The notes: generated from the letters alone by a model not told the origin. Counted from the first letter of the stretch, positions 55,482 to 64,000 are shown. The stretch: DNA of 64,000 bases from Kordiimonadaceae bacterium (GCA_017640725.1 JAEPQB010000003.1:124001-188000), one strand, 5' to 3'. Made by a program: numbers and translations.

Positions 55482-57950
55482 ATGAGTTTTCACAAGGGTT
55501 CAAAAACCATATCCATGTGCTCAAAATTGCTCGCTGTCGGAGTTTTGAGTTTAACACTTGTTTCCTGTGGTGAAGATGAAGCTGTGGTGGCCCAGCGAGA
55601 GCGGTTTGAAGCCTATTCGCAAGCAGATTTGGAGGCCTTGTTACAGGACGGTGAGGGCCGCGAAGTCATCAATGCGATTAACTATTATCGCAATGAAGCT
55701 AAAGCCACCGACGAACACCTTTTTCTTCTGGCCCGAACATATGTGAGTTTCGGCGGCGGAATCGCTGCAGAAGAAACCATCTATCGATTGCATAATCGAG
55801 GATATGACGAAGCCAAAACCGCTCTTGTGCTGGCGCAGGCACTCGTGCTCCAAGGAAAAAATGCCGAAGCCGAAGCGATTTTGGCCAAAAACCAAGCCCA
55901 AACTGATGAACAATATGCCCGCCTGGTTCTGCAAGGCGATATCATGCTGTCCTTGCGAGAGTTTGATCAGGCTGAAGCCTTGTATCTTGCCGCTGTTGAG
56001 GCGGAACCAAACAGTTTCCGGGGGTACTTGGCTGCTGCCTTGTTTTATTTGCAGACTGGAAATTTAACCGAAGCCGCCAAGTTTGCCGAGCAGGCCAGCG
56101 CGCTGGAATTCGACGACCCAATGGTAAGTTATGCTCAAGGCATGGTGGCGCGTTATTCGGGCCGGATTGCAGATGCAAAACAGCATTTTTTGGACGCGAT
56201 TAACGCCAACGGTTCAGACACTCTGTCCCGCCTGGAAGTTGTCGGCATTATGATAGCTGAAGGTGAATTTGAGGCAGCGCAAGAACAATTAGATGCAATC
56301 TATGCAGTGGCCCCGATAAATCCTGTTGCGAACTATTATTCGGCACTTATTCTGGTTAGGAACCAAGAGTTTGATCAGGCGGAAGACCTGTTGTTGAGGA
56401 CCGGCGACTTCACGCGTGACTATCCGCTCGCTGCACAGGTTTATGGGTTTGTTTCCTACGAGCTCGCAAAATATTCAACGGCTATTCCGTATCTGGAAAG
56501 AGCATTGTCCTTTTTCCCGAACGATGCAGACACAAGGCTGGCTCTTGCAGACTCTCTTGCCCGGCGCGGAAGGTCCCAAGAAGCGCTGGATATTCTGCAG
56601 CCATTGATCGAGAGCGGTGATGACGTAACCGCGCTTGTGCACGCTACTGCCGCTGCGGCTGGTCTTGGCAAAGTCAAGGAAGCAAGGCAATATATTGAAC
56701 AAGCAGTTGAGGTGGCGCAAAATAGCGGCGTAACTGACCCGGAAACCCTGCAAACAATTACCCGCCGAGCGGCATTTGCGCGATTTTTGGACGATGATCT
56801 GGACGGTGCAACGGCTTTGTTGGACGCCATGTATGCGGACAATGCCGACGATGTGGAGTCACTAACCAACAAAGCAAACCTGTTTCTGGCAGCCGGGGAC
56901 CTGGAGCGCGCACAAACCGCACTCAATCAACTCGCGTCATTTGACCCGGACAGTGCTGTTGTCGCCAATTTACAGGGCGCCATATATCACCGTCAAAAAC
57001 GCTACCCTGAAGCCGTGGAATTTTATTCAAAGTCAATTTCCACACGGCCACAATATCAGTCTGCGCTGAAAAACCGTGCTTTTGCCTACATCCAGCAAGA
57101 AGATTATGAGCGCGCCAGAGCTGATATTGAAGCACTGCTGCAGTTGACAGAACCTGACCCTCAACTTCGGGCCATGTACGGTCGGTCTTTGTTAGAGACA
57201 GGTGCTGCTCAAGCAGCATTGGACCAATTAAACCAAGCGGCAGAAGACTTACCTGATTTTTTCATAGTTCATGCGGACCGAGCCGAGGCGCTTGCTGAAC
57301 TTGGGCACTATTCGCGTGCAATTTCCATTGCAGGTGTCGCCAAACGAGCTGCTCGATATAACACTGAGTTTAATGCCTATATGGACGAGAAAGTCGCAGA
57401 ATGGGAGGCCATTCAGGAGGCTCAGGAGCAAGCCGCGGAAGAAGAGCGTCAAGAGCGGCTTGCAAAGGCTGAAGAGGAACGCAAAGAGGAGCAGGCCCGT
57501 CAGCAGGCTATATTGGAAGAAGCTGGTGATCTGCTTGACGAAGAAGATGACCAGACTGAGTTGATGGCCGAATTGGAGCGCATCGCCGAGGAAAACCGCA
57601 AATTGCGGGCCGAGGAGGAACAAGCGGCTTTGGAACAGGCCTTAGAGGCGAACCAGTTGACCCCCGAGCAGGCCGAACAACAAGCCAGAGAGCAGAGGGT
57701 CCGCGATGCACGGAACCAATATTTTGGGCTCTGGCTCGCCAATGAAATTGGATTGACTGGCGAGGCGGCACTCCAATTTGCTGCGGTCACCGCTGAGGCC
57801 GATAAAATTGAACCGGGGGATACCGACCTAATTCGAAAAGCAATCGCCGATATCGAGGCTGCAGGATTAACGGCAACGATTCAATCGATAGAAGCAAAGT
57901 TGGCCGAATTTCGGGAACAGGCACTGCAGTCAGACCAGCAGGATCAATGA
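55482..57950 (+). CDS. TPR lipoprotein with C-terminal F-ATPase-zeta-like domain
   Basis: The 822-residue protein begins with a lipoprotein leader (LLAVGVLSLTLVSC, lipid Cys near residue 29). At least ten TPR repeats follow, from about 35 to 630 (for example the ERAQTALNQLASFDPDSA and PEAVEFYSKSISTRPQY units), then a charged coiled coil (about 635-735). The last 85 residues are a zeta-subunit-like domain: DARNQYFGLWLANEIGLTG aligns with [19 protein letters not shown] of the DUF1476 protein at 54165. The zeta inhibitory N-terminus is absent and replaced by coiled coil. TPR lipoproteins linked to PEP-CTERM systems (PrsT) are similar in plan; a PEP-CTERM gene lies next to it. No function can be assigned. 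Confidence 0.8.
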   Translation: MSFHKGSKTISMCSKLLAVGVLSLTLVSCGEDEAVVAQRERFEAYSQADLEALLQDGEGREVINAINYYRNEAKATDEHLFLLARTYVSFGGGIAAEETIYRLHNRGYDEAKTALVLAQALVLQGKNAEAEAILAKNQAQTDEQYARLVLQGDIMLSLREFDQAEALYLAAVEAEPNSFRGYLAAALFYLQTGNLTEAAKFAEQASALEFDDPMVSYAQGMVARYSGRIADAKQHFLDAINANGSDTLSRLEVVGIMIAEGEFEAAQEQLDAIYAVAPINPVANYYSALILVRNQEFDQAEDLLLRTGDFTRDYPLAAQVYGFVSYELAKYSTAIPYLERALSFFPNDADTRLALADSLARRGRSQEALDILQPLIESGDDVTALVHATAAAAGLGKVKEARQYIEQAVEVAQNSGVTDPETLQTITRRAAFARFLDDDLDGATALLDAMYADNADDVESLTNKANLFLAAGDLERAQTALNQLASFDPDSAVVANLQGAIYHRQKRYPEAVEFYSKSISTRPQYQSALKNRAFAYIQQEDYERARADIEALLQLTEPDPQLRAMYGRSLLETGAAQAALDQLNQAAEDLPDFFIVHADRAEALAELGHYSRAISIAGVAKRAARYNTEFNAYMDEKVAEWEAIQEAQEQAAEEERQERLAKAEEERKEEQARQQAILEEAGDLLDEEDDQTELMAELERIAEENRKLRAEEEQAALEQALEANQLTPEQAEQQAREQRVRDARNQYFGLWLANEIGLTGEAALQFAAVTAEADKIEPGDTDLIRKAIADIEAAGLTATIQSIEAKLAEFREQALQSDQQDQ

Positions 57951-58076
57951 CTGGCTAATTTTTTGCCCAATATATTGTGCCTACCAGAAAGCTGATGTAG
58001 GTCATTCGCTTTGAGTATTCTTGAAATAGTTTAGGGCCTCCCTTCACCCGCAATTTAGCGCCAGTTGGATGAATTT

Positions 58077-59249
58077 ATGCCGGTATTGTTTGCAGCCGTT
58101 TTGGTGATCATGGGTAGTTTTGCCATGCTGTTGCCGGCAATTATGTTTGTTCTCGCTAACCTTGGACTTTCTAACAGCTTTTCGACGCCCATTATCGCAG
58201 TTTACAGCCTTGCGCAATTTGTTGCTGGCCCACAGTGGGGACGGCTTTCTGATGGCATGGGGCGCAAGCCTGTCCTCGTGATGGCGTTGGTTGGGGGAGC
58301 ACTCTCTTATGCGTCGATGTCTTTGTTTTCTGAGAGTGCAATCGCCCTGTTTGTGAGCATGACCATGGCCGGGTTTTGTGCTGGTTCGCTGGCGGTGGTT
58401 TTTGCTGCGGTTTCCGATATTACATCTGAAGAAAACCGGACCAAAGGAATGGGATTGATCGGAGCGGCGATTGGCCTGTCATTTGTTGTTGGAACTGCGA
58501 TTGGCGGTTCGGTGTCCGGTTCAAACGCATCGGAAGCAAGCATTGTAAACCCTGCCTTTGCCGCGGCAATAGCCTGCGCCATTGGAGTGATCACCGTATT
58601 GCTATTTATGAAGGAAACAAAGTCTGCAGAGACCGCTGAAATAGAGCAAGCCACTCAGCGAGCTGGTCGCCTGGATGCATTTCGAACAGTTGGCCGACAC
58701 AAGTTTTTGTTTCGCCTGTGCCTACTGATTTTTGGTTTCACGTTTTGTTTGGCCCTGATGGAGCCAATGATTCCTCGTTACATCAATGTTCATTTCAATT
58801 GGGGACCAGTTGAGATGCGAAACATTTTCATATTCATTGGCACAATCCTGGTGTTGGTTCAGGGCACTTTGGTTGGCCCAATGGCCAAAAAGTTTGGTGA
58901 ACTTACAGTCACTCGCCTTGGTCTCGCGCTGATGGGATTAGGGCTTACGATGCTTGCATTATTGCCTGACCCGACGGTTTTGGCAGTGGCACTAGTGTGC
59001 ACGAGTGTAGGAACCGCCCTGTTCAATGCCTCTGCCTTGTCTATGGCGTCTCACAACGCCGGCGCGCATGAGCGGGGCGCAGTTCTAGGGGTTGCGCAAT
59101 CCATGCAGGCTTTGGGTCGATCCTTCGGCCCATTGATGACGGGTTTCATGTTTGACACGCATTCAGCTTTGCCATTTTTTGTTGGTGCTGGACTGGTCGG
59201 CTTAATGCTTTTGGTGATTTTTTTCTCGGCCGAGACAGAGAGTAATTAA
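58077..59249 (+). CDS. MFS transporter
   Basis: The 390-residue protein has twelve membrane helices and the major facilitator loop motif GRLSDGMGRKPVLVMALVGG between helices 2 and 3. The drug/tetracycline-type (DHA1) layout fits, but the substrate is unknown. The ATG at 58077 is preferred over a TTG at 58065 because GGA lies seven bases before it. It stands alone. Confidence 0.88.
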   Translation: MPVLFAAVLVIMGSFAMLLPAIMFVLANLGLSNSFSTPIIAVYSLAQFVAGPQWGRLSDGMGRKPVLVMALVGGALSYASMSLFSESAIALFVSMTMAGFCAGSLAVVFAAVSDITSEENRTKGMGLIGAAIGLSFVVGTAIGGSVSGSNASEASIVNPAFAAAIACAIGVITVLLFMKETKSAETAEIEQATQRAGRLDAFRTVGRHKFLFRLCLLIFGFTFCLALMEPMIPRYINVHFNWGPVEMRNIFIFIGTILVLVQGTLVGPMAKKFGELTVTRLGLALMGLGLTMLALLPDPTVLAVALVCTSVGTALFNASALSMASHNAGAHERGAVLGVAQSMQALGRSFGPLMTGFMFDTHSALPFFVGAGLVGLMLLVIFFSAETESN

Positions 59250-59330
59250 GAAATTGGGTGAAAATTACATCTATTGATTGTATCCTTGGCGATGTTGGCG
59301 CGATTTTTTATGCTTACATCGTGATTGACG

Positions 59331-59346
59331 TTAAATTTCGTTTAAC
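59331..59346. promoter_or_regulatory. CtrA-type binding box upstream of the STAS/REC-PP2C operon
   Basis: GTTAA-ATTTCGT-TTAAC (59330-59346) contains the perfect CtrA consensus TTAA-N7-TTAAC on both strands. It is 105 bases before the STAS start. Confidence 0.5.
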
Positions 59347-59374
59347 AATTTGTGTCTAAAGTCCCTTTCAGAAT

Positions 59375-59393
59375 TACCTTGAACTTTAAGGTA
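59375..59393. repeat. inverted repeat in the STAS leader
   Basis: TACCTT-GAACTTT-AAGGTA is a perfect inverted repeat with a seven-base loop, 59 bases before the STAS start. It could be an operator or a leader hairpin. Confidence 0.4.
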
Positions 59394-59451
59394 CTTGCAG
59401 CCAGAATTTTTGCGTGAGCCAAACTCACCACCGAGCAAAGAAGGAAACACC

Positions 59452-59751
59452 ATGGAATATCGGATCGACAAGGATGGCAGTAACGTAACTGTTGTATTCA
59501 CGGGCGATATCACTTTTTCAGAAAACGTCTCTTTTCGTCAGATTTTGAAAGAGCTGGGCGAAAGTGACATTCAAACTTGCACGTTTGATCTTGGAAACGT
59601 TGGCATGGTAGACTCTGCCGGTCTTGGTATGTTCCTGATTGCAAAAGAGCAAGCGGATACAAGCGGTTGGAAGTTGACTGTATCTGGCGCGCAAGGCCAT
59701 GTGGCAAGCATGCTGAAGTTGACAAAACTGTCTGATCTCCTCGCGGGCTAG
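59452..59751 (+). CDS. STAS-domain anti-sigma factor antagonist-like protein
   Basis: This 99-residue protein is a bare STAS domain. VDSAGLGMFL holds the serine that is phosphorylated in SpoIIAA/RsbV-type antagonists, followed by KLTVSGAQGHVASMLKLTK. Unphosphorylated it would bind its partner kinase or anti-sigma factor. AAGGAAAC precedes the ATG at 59452, which is preferred over an upstream ATG at 59395. The next gene, 28 bases away, encodes both a PP2C phosphatase and an RsbW-type ATPase, the expected partners. Confidence 0.9.
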   Translation: MEYRIDKDGSNVTVVFTGDITFSENVSFRQILKELGESDIQTCTFDLGNVGMVDSAGLGMFLIAKEQADTSGWKLTVSGAQGHVASMLKLTKLSDLLAG

Positions 59752-59779
59752 GAACAGGCACCCTCAAAGAGGGGCGACC

Positions 59780-61891
59780 ATGCTGGGAAATTCACCCGAG
59801 TCAAATCCTGTACCTGGAAGAAATAAAGCTCTTCCGGAAGGCGTGAGCAGCGCCCATATCCTCGTTGTGGACGATATGCCACTCATGCGAAAAATGATTG
59901 GTATGTGCCTCGAGCGGGGAGGATTTCACAATATTAGCTTTGCTGAAGACGGCGACGAGGCTCTGGATCAGATAGCGGAGTCTCAACCAGACCTGGTGAT
60001 CCTTGACCTCAATATGCCCAGAGTGTCCGGATACGACGTTTGCAAGCAATTACGTGCAGATGATCGAACAGCAAACTTGCCGATTTTGGTTCAGTCTGCG
60101 TCTGAAACAGCTGAAGAACGTGTAGAAGTTTTCGCCGTGGGCGCAACTGATTTTGTTTCAAAGCCCATTAACCACCCGGAGTTGCTTGCGCGCGTTTGCA
60201 TGCACTTGGAAAACCGCTTCCTGATCAGAAGTCTAAGCGATTTTCAGGACATGATGCAGAGCGAGCTGAAGATGGCTCGCGAGATGCAGCATTCTTTGTT
60301 GCCGGAAACGCAGGTAATTGAAGAAGTAGAAACAGTCAGTGACGCCAAAATTGAAGCGTTTTACAAGGCCTCTTTTGAATTGGGTGGAGATCTCTGGGGC
60401 ACGTGGCCTTTGCCAGGCAACAAGTTGGGCATTTATGTTCTTGATGTGACTGGGCACGGCGTTGGTGCGGCGCTTAATACCTTCAGTTTGCATGCCACCA
60501 TGGCTCGCTTTGAAGACAAGAAGCTTGATCCAGCTGCCTTTATGGATGCCCTCAACAGTTCACTGGTTGGATCGTTCCAGTTAGGTCGATTCGCCACCAT
60601 GTTTTATGCTGTGCTCGACTGTCAGAGCCACGAACTGCTGTATGCAGGAGCGGGGGCGCCCAGGCCAATTATTTTTGGTGCGAACGGTAGTCGCACACTT
60701 GATAGTTCTGGCCTGCCGATTGCGATCGTTAAGTCAGCAACTTACGAAAACAAAACCGACCGATTGGAGCCTGGTGAAAGTCTTTTCTGTTATTCTGACG
60801 TACTTGTCGAAGCCGAACAGCCAGACGGATCTATGCTGGGAGAAGAAGGTCTTGTTCAATGGATCGAAGAAGCGTCAACAGCTAGCGGACGCGGATCGTC
60901 GGTAAAGCATCTATTGGATCGATTCTATGAAGGGCAAGATGAAAATTTACCTGATGATCTGACAGCCGTTGCAATCCACCGAAATGAAGGAAGCGCCAAT
61001 TCTGCCAACGGCAACGAACACGAGCCTTCAAAAGTTTTGTTGCTTTCAGAGACCGAAAATACCGATTTAATGAAGTCACTTGTGTCTCCTGGGCTCGACA
61101 TTATTCAGTCGCGTATAGGTGAATACACTGCCGCAGAAAATTTTGATTTTTCTGCCGTGATAATTGACGGAGCAGATGATTTCGAAGCTGTGAAAGTCGG
61201 TTTGGCACTGGTTGATGATCATTATGTGGAGCGTGGCGGGCCTGTAGTGGTGGCATTGAAGCATGCGCCTGAACCGAATGACCCAATTTTGTCGTTCGAT
61301 AGGGTTAGGTACTGCGATGTCGGTCAGGGTGTAGATGGGTTGCGGCGACTGGTAGCAGAAGAGGCGGACGATTTTATACGGATTTGTGCGCTGCGTGCTG
61401 CACTTGAGGCTGACCATGCTGCAGAAACCGTTGATCTGGATGGCACCTATCGATTTGCGTCGCGCCGTGAAGCTCAGAAATTGGCAATGACGTTTTCACA
61501 GGCCAGCACGGACCCTGTTCCTCTGGCAATTGGCTTGTCTGAGTTGTTTTTGAATGCCATCGAACATGGCTGTTTGGAGATTGGGCACAACGAAAAAGGG
61601 GAGCTGATTGAGAATGGTCGGCTCAATGAAGAAATCATCCAAAGACGTCGGTTGGAAAAGTATCGCAGTCGGTTCGCAACCGTGATCGTCACGGAAGAGG
61701 GTGACACCATTAAGTTCCGTGTTGAAGACCCTGGCAATGGATTTGATTATTCCGCTTACTTGGAGGACGACGAAGGCCACTCCAAAAAACATGGCCGTGG
61801 CATCGCTATGGCAAAAGGCTGCTTCCAATCACTGACTTACCTGGAAAAAGGAAACATTGTTGAAGCAGAAGTTTCTCGGTCTTCGGGCTAA
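59780..61891 (+). CDS. REC-PP2C phosphatase fused to an anti-sigma-type ATPase
   Basis: The 703-residue protein combines both enzymes of a partner-switching module. Residues about 25-150 are a receiver with a DD pair (VVDD), the phosphorylatable Asp in LVILDLNMP and a Lys in DFVSKP. About 165-400 is a SpoIIE/PP2C phosphatase: FELGGDLWGTW, DVTGHGVGAAL, DENLPDDLTAVAI. About 425-540 resembles a second receiver (LLLSETENTD, AVIIDGADD) without the usual Lys. About 560-703 is an RsbW-like ATPase: GLSELFLNAIEHG (N box), EDPGNGFDY and KHGRGIAMAKG (G boxes). The upstream STAS protein is the likely substrate. It should set the activity of a general-stress or surface-response output. No sigma factor is in the window. 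Confidence 0.88.
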   Translation: MLGNSPESNPVPGRNKALPEGVSSAHILVVDDMPLMRKMIGMCLERGGFHNISFAEDGDEALDQIAESQPDLVILDLNMPRVSGYDVCKQLRADDRTANLPILVQSASETAEERVEVFAVGATDFVSKPINHPELLARVCMHLENRFLIRSLSDFQDMMQSELKMAREMQHSLLPETQVIEEVETVSDAKIEAFYKASFELGGDLWGTWPLPGNKLGIYVLDVTGHGVGAALNTFSLHATMARFEDKKLDPAAFMDALNSSLVGSFQLGRFATMFYAVLDCQSHELLYAGAGAPRPIIFGANGSRTLDSSGLPIAIVKSATYENKTDRLEPGESLFCYSDVLVEAEQPDGSMLGEEGLVQWIEEASTASGRGSSVKHLLDRFYEGQDENLPDDLTAVAIHRNEGSANSANGNEHEPSKVLLLSETENTDLMKSLVSPGLDIIQSRIGEYTAAENFDFSAVIIDGADDFEAVKVGLALVDDHYVERGGPVVVALKHAPEPNDPILSFDRVRYCDVGQGVDGLRRLVAEEADDFIRICALRAALEADHAAETVDLDGTYRFASRREAQKLAMTFSQASTDPVPLAIGLSELFLNAIEHGCLEIGHNEKGELIENGRLNEEIIQRRRLEKYRSRFATVIVTEEGDTIKFRVEDPGNGFDYSAYLEDDEGHSKKHGRGIAMAKGCFQSLTYLEKGNIVEAEVSRSSG

Positions 61892-61903
61892 AGCGTTCCT
61901 TGC

Positions 61904-62800
61904 TTAAATCGCGCCCTCAAAGGCCGCTGCATTTTTGGTGAATAGATCGCCCAAAAAGTCATACATCGCTCTGATACGGGCGCTGCGCCTCAGCTCAGCG
62001 TGGCTTACGAGCCAAATATCCGAACTGAATACAATCAGATCACCAAAAAGGCGCACCAAGTTTGGGTCTTTGTCTGCCATGATGCAACTGTACGCTCCAA
62101 TACCAAAACCCTCCCGGACTGCAGACGCTAACGAAATGAGATTGTTTGATCTGAAGGCGATATTGCCCTTCGGATGAAAAGGCCTTTTCCCAAACTTATT
62201 GGTGTGAGCCAGAATTTCGTCGTGCGGCAGAATAAACGCGTGGTCAGAGATATCATCCATGCTTTTAGGTGTGCCGTTTTTTTCAAGATACTCTTTGCTG
62301 GCGTAATAACCGTATTTCATTGTGCCCGTCTTGCGCGCGATTAAATCGTTTTGCACTGGGCGGAACATGCGAATAGCAATATCGGCTTCGCGGCGCAGTA
62401 AATCAGATGTCCCATTTTCGATTTTGAATTCGACGGTAATTCCTGGGAATTGCTCTCTGAAGGGACGGGTGTGCTTCACCAACCAATCAGCCCCTAAAAT
62501 TTCAATGCAAGAGATGACGACGCTTCCTTGAAGGCTGCTGTCATGGCCTGTGATCATGCGTTCGATAGAGTAGACGTCATCCCGCATGTGTTTTGCGTGT
62601 TCAACAAGGCGCTCACCCACCGCAGTCATTTCTAGGCCTGTGCGTGTGCGCGCAAACAAATCGGAGCCGACACTCTCTTCCAGTGCCGTCAATCGGCGGG
62701 ACAGGGTGGGTTGGCTGACACTCAGCTTACGCGCGGCGGCGGACAGGCTTCCTTCTTCTGCCATGGCCAAAAAATACTTCAAATCATCCCAATTGATCAT
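61904..62800 (-). CDS. LysR-family transcriptional regulator
   Basis: The 298-residue protein has the LysR winged helix: DDLKYFLAMAEEGSLSAAAR then KLSVSQPTLSRRLTALEESV. The effector-binding domain follows, with SLQGSVVISCIEILGADWLV and the RREADIAIRMFRP hinge. It should bind its own promoter and a neighbouring target; the divergent gene at 62967 is the nearest one. The ligand is unknown. Confidence 0.92.
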   Translation of the reverse strand: MINWDDLKYFLAMAEEGSLSAAARKLSVSQPTLSRRLTALEESVGSDLFARTRTGLEMTAVGERLVEHAKHMRDDVYSIERMITGHDSSLQGSVVISCIEILGADWLVKHTRPFREQFPGITVEFKIENGTSDLLRREADIAIRMFRPVQNDLIARKTGTMKYGYYASKEYLEKNGTPKSMDDISDHAFILPHDEILAHTNKFGKRPFHPKGNIAFRSNNLISLASAVREGFGIGAYSCIMADKDPNLVRLFGDLIVFSSDIWLVSHAELRRSARIRAMYDFLGDLFTKNAAAFEGAI

Positions 62801-62966
62801 GATGTCCTCTTAATCATCTATACACTAATGAATAGTACAAATGCGGTTTTTGTCAATTATCATAGGAAAATGAATTCATATATGGGTTTTGTCAGCGCCT
62901 CCCCAAAACAGCTGACATCGGAACCCCCAGAGAGGCTCGACCTCTCACAATGCGAGGAGAAACAAG

Positions 62967-63443
62967 ATGTTTCGGATGATTAAAGCAGTAACGGTAATGG
63001 CCGGTGTGTTGTTGGTAAGCACTGGCGCAAGTCAGGCCCAAGTTATTTACGGCCAGGAAAACAGCAATCTAACAAGGGCCAACCAATCAATGATGGCAGG
63101 CGATCTGGAATCCGCTTCTAAATATTTTAGGCGTGCAGTCAAAGCAAACCTCGGTCATGAGCGTTTGGTGCCGACGTTGAACAACTATTGTGCTGTAGAG
63201 TACGCCATTGGGAACTTTGAAAATGCCGAAAAAGTTTGTTCAGAAGCAATCAGTAATGATCGCCGCTATTGGAGAGCGTATGTAAATCGCGCCAACGTGC
63301 GGGCTGCCCTTGGCGATGCGGAGGGCGCAGCCGCAGACTATGACAAGGCACTGTCTATCAAGCCAAATAGCCGCATTGCTGCCGATGCATTTGCTAAATT
63401 CCAGGCAAAAAACGCGACCTTGCTCGCTGCAGCATCTCGCTAA
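62967..63443 (+). CDS. exported TPR-repeat protein
   Basis: The 158-residue protein has a signal peptide (ending GASQAQ, about residue 24) and three TPR units, including MAGDLESASKYFRRAVKANL, YAIGNFENAEKVCSEAISND and AALGDAEGAAADYDKALSIK. It is a small periplasmic scaffold. GAGGAG lies about eight bases before the ATG at 62967. It is divergent from the LysR gene and ends at a bidirectional terminator. Confidence 0.83.
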   Translation: MFRMIKAVTVMAGVLLVSTGASQAQVIYGQENSNLTRANQSMMAGDLESASKYFRRAVKANLGHERLVPTLNNYCAVEYAIGNFENAEKVCSEAISNDRRYWRAYVNRANVRAALGDAEGAAADYDKALSIKPNSRIAADAFAKFQAKNATLLAAASR

Positions 63444-63461
63444 ACTGGAATGAATTACTTT

Positions 63462-63489
63462 ACGACTGCGCCTAATTGGGCGCAGTCGT
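63462..63489. terminator. bidirectional terminator
   Basis: ACGACTGCGCC and GGCGCAGTCGT form a perfect 11-bp stem with a short loop between two convergent genes. On the plus strand TTATTTG follows; the last base overlaps the stop of the minus-strand gene. Confidence 0.8.
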
Positions 63490-64000
63490 TATTTGTTTTG
63501 CCGCACGATATGCTTCACTAAGCCTCGTCCCGGGTGCAGTTTTGCGATTACGTCGACGGGCAATGGTAGAGGGTCCCCCGCAATAAGAGCTGCCAGGTAA
63601 TTTGCCAGAAGGGGACCGTACTGAAATCCCTTTGAACCAAGCCCCGTTAATATATACAGTCCGTTTTCTGCCGCTGGGGTGTGCATCGGTTCTTTGTTCG
63701 CGTCCACTGACATGGGCGCGCAGGCCTTTGCGAGGTCTGTCCACTGTGGAATTGGTCCAACATAGGGCAAATGGTCCGGCGTCGTTGCCCGTACTCCGGA
63801 CCAGGACTGCAAACAATCTTCCTTGCTTACCTTCAGACCAAATTGGTCAATCAATTCGTCCAAAATCAAGGAGCGTGACTCCGGGGAATTGGCGATAAAA
63901 TCCTGCAAATTCTTATACTTGTCGAATGTGGTGCCAATGCTTCTGACTGCCTCACCTTCCACATTGACCGATGCAGAAACGTAATTGCCAAAGCTATGTG
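63489..64000 (-). CDS. MnmC-type FAD-dependent oxidoreductase, cut by the window edge
   Basis: Only the C-terminal 170 residues are present; the frame is open through the right edge (it reads HSFGNYVSASVNVEGEAVRS across the edge, with no start). LQSWSGVRATTPDHLPYVGP and NGLYILTGLGSKGFQYGPLL match the C-terminal FAD domain of MnmC, which demodifies cmnm5s2U34 to nm5s2U34 in tRNA. This is the FAD/DAO half; whether a methyltransferase half precedes it cannot be seen. It converges on the TPR gene. Confidence 0.75.
   Translation of the reverse strand, partial: HSFGNYVSASVNVEGEAVRSIGTTFDKYKNLQDFIANSPESRSLILDELIDQFGLKVSKEDCLQSWSGVRATTPDHLPYVGPIPQWTDLAKACAPMSVDANKEPMHTPAAENGLYILTGLGSKGFQYGPLLANYLAALIAGDPLPLPVDVIAKLHPGRGLVKHIVRQNK

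Overview
The window reads as a chromosomal segment of a free-living, probably marine, Gram-negative alphaproteobacterium with about 50 % GC. Pointers are an F-ATPase zeta subunit (DUF1476) divergent from purC, a TRAP transporter, BolA beside a CGFS glutaredoxin, Bpt leucyltransferase, TPP-riboswitch-controlled thiC, MotB, and two perfect TTAA-N7-TTAAC (CtrA-type) boxes. A PEP-CTERM protein and a sulfotransferase-containing glycan operon suggest exopolysaccharide production. I could not assign a genus; Kordiimonadales or a related order would fit. I found no tRNA, rRNA, CRISPR array, insertion sequence or prophage.

Layout. 0-5 kb: soluble triple-PAS chemoreceptor, parC, small NTF2-like protein. 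5-9.4 kb (minus): VOC protein, membrane-anchored thioredoxin, TRAP transporter (M, Q, P). 9.4-15.7 kb (minus): bpt, SLC13/RCK permease, motB, penicillin-acylase-type hydrolase. 15.8-19.2 kb (plus): YHS protein, HIBADH-type dehydrogenase, persulfide dioxygenase-like MBL protein, rpsD, DUF4031. 19.2-23.3 kb: racemase-fold protein lacking both catalytic cysteines, exported methyltransferase-like protein, GNAT, PD40 protein, alpha/beta hydrolase. 23.4-26.4 kb: TPP riboswitch-thiC, DUF3291, DUF3574 lipoprotein. 26.5-31.3 kb: two tandem glycine-rich small membrane proteins, TSUP, SemiSWEET, a GPH symporter without a normal start codon, small proteins. 31.3-38.4 kb: asparagine-synthetase-like protein without a PP-loop, SDR, three more exported methyltransferase-like paralogues, PiT-like permease. 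38.4-40.1 kb: aldo/keto reductase, grxD, bolA. 40.3-46.4 kb: surface-glycan operon (CMAH-like MBL hydrolase, GT4, sulfotransferase, flippase) and a hydrolase. 46.4-50 kb: serine hydrolase, retropepsin-like protein, lipoprotein, membrane protein. 50-54 kb (minus): purC-purS-purQ-purL. 54-58 kb: F-ATPase zeta subunit, PEP-CTERM protein, and a TPR lipoprotein whose C-terminus is a zeta-subunit-like domain. 58-64 kb: MFS, a STAS plus REC-PP2C-ATPase partner-switching pair, LysR, small TPR protein, edge-truncated MnmC-type oxidoreductase.

Most striking observations: (1) the TPR lipoprotein at 55.5-58.0 kb ends in a domain that aligns without gaps over 69 residues (30 identical by hand count) with the F-ATPase zeta subunit encoded about 1 kb away; (2) four exported methyltransferase-like paralogues lie within 18 kb; (3) three enzyme-fold proteins have lost catalytic signatures or a canonical start; (4) perfect CtrA-type boxes precede both stand-alone signalling loci. 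Start codons were chosen from Shine-Dalgarno spacing and family N-termini; doubtful ones are noted.
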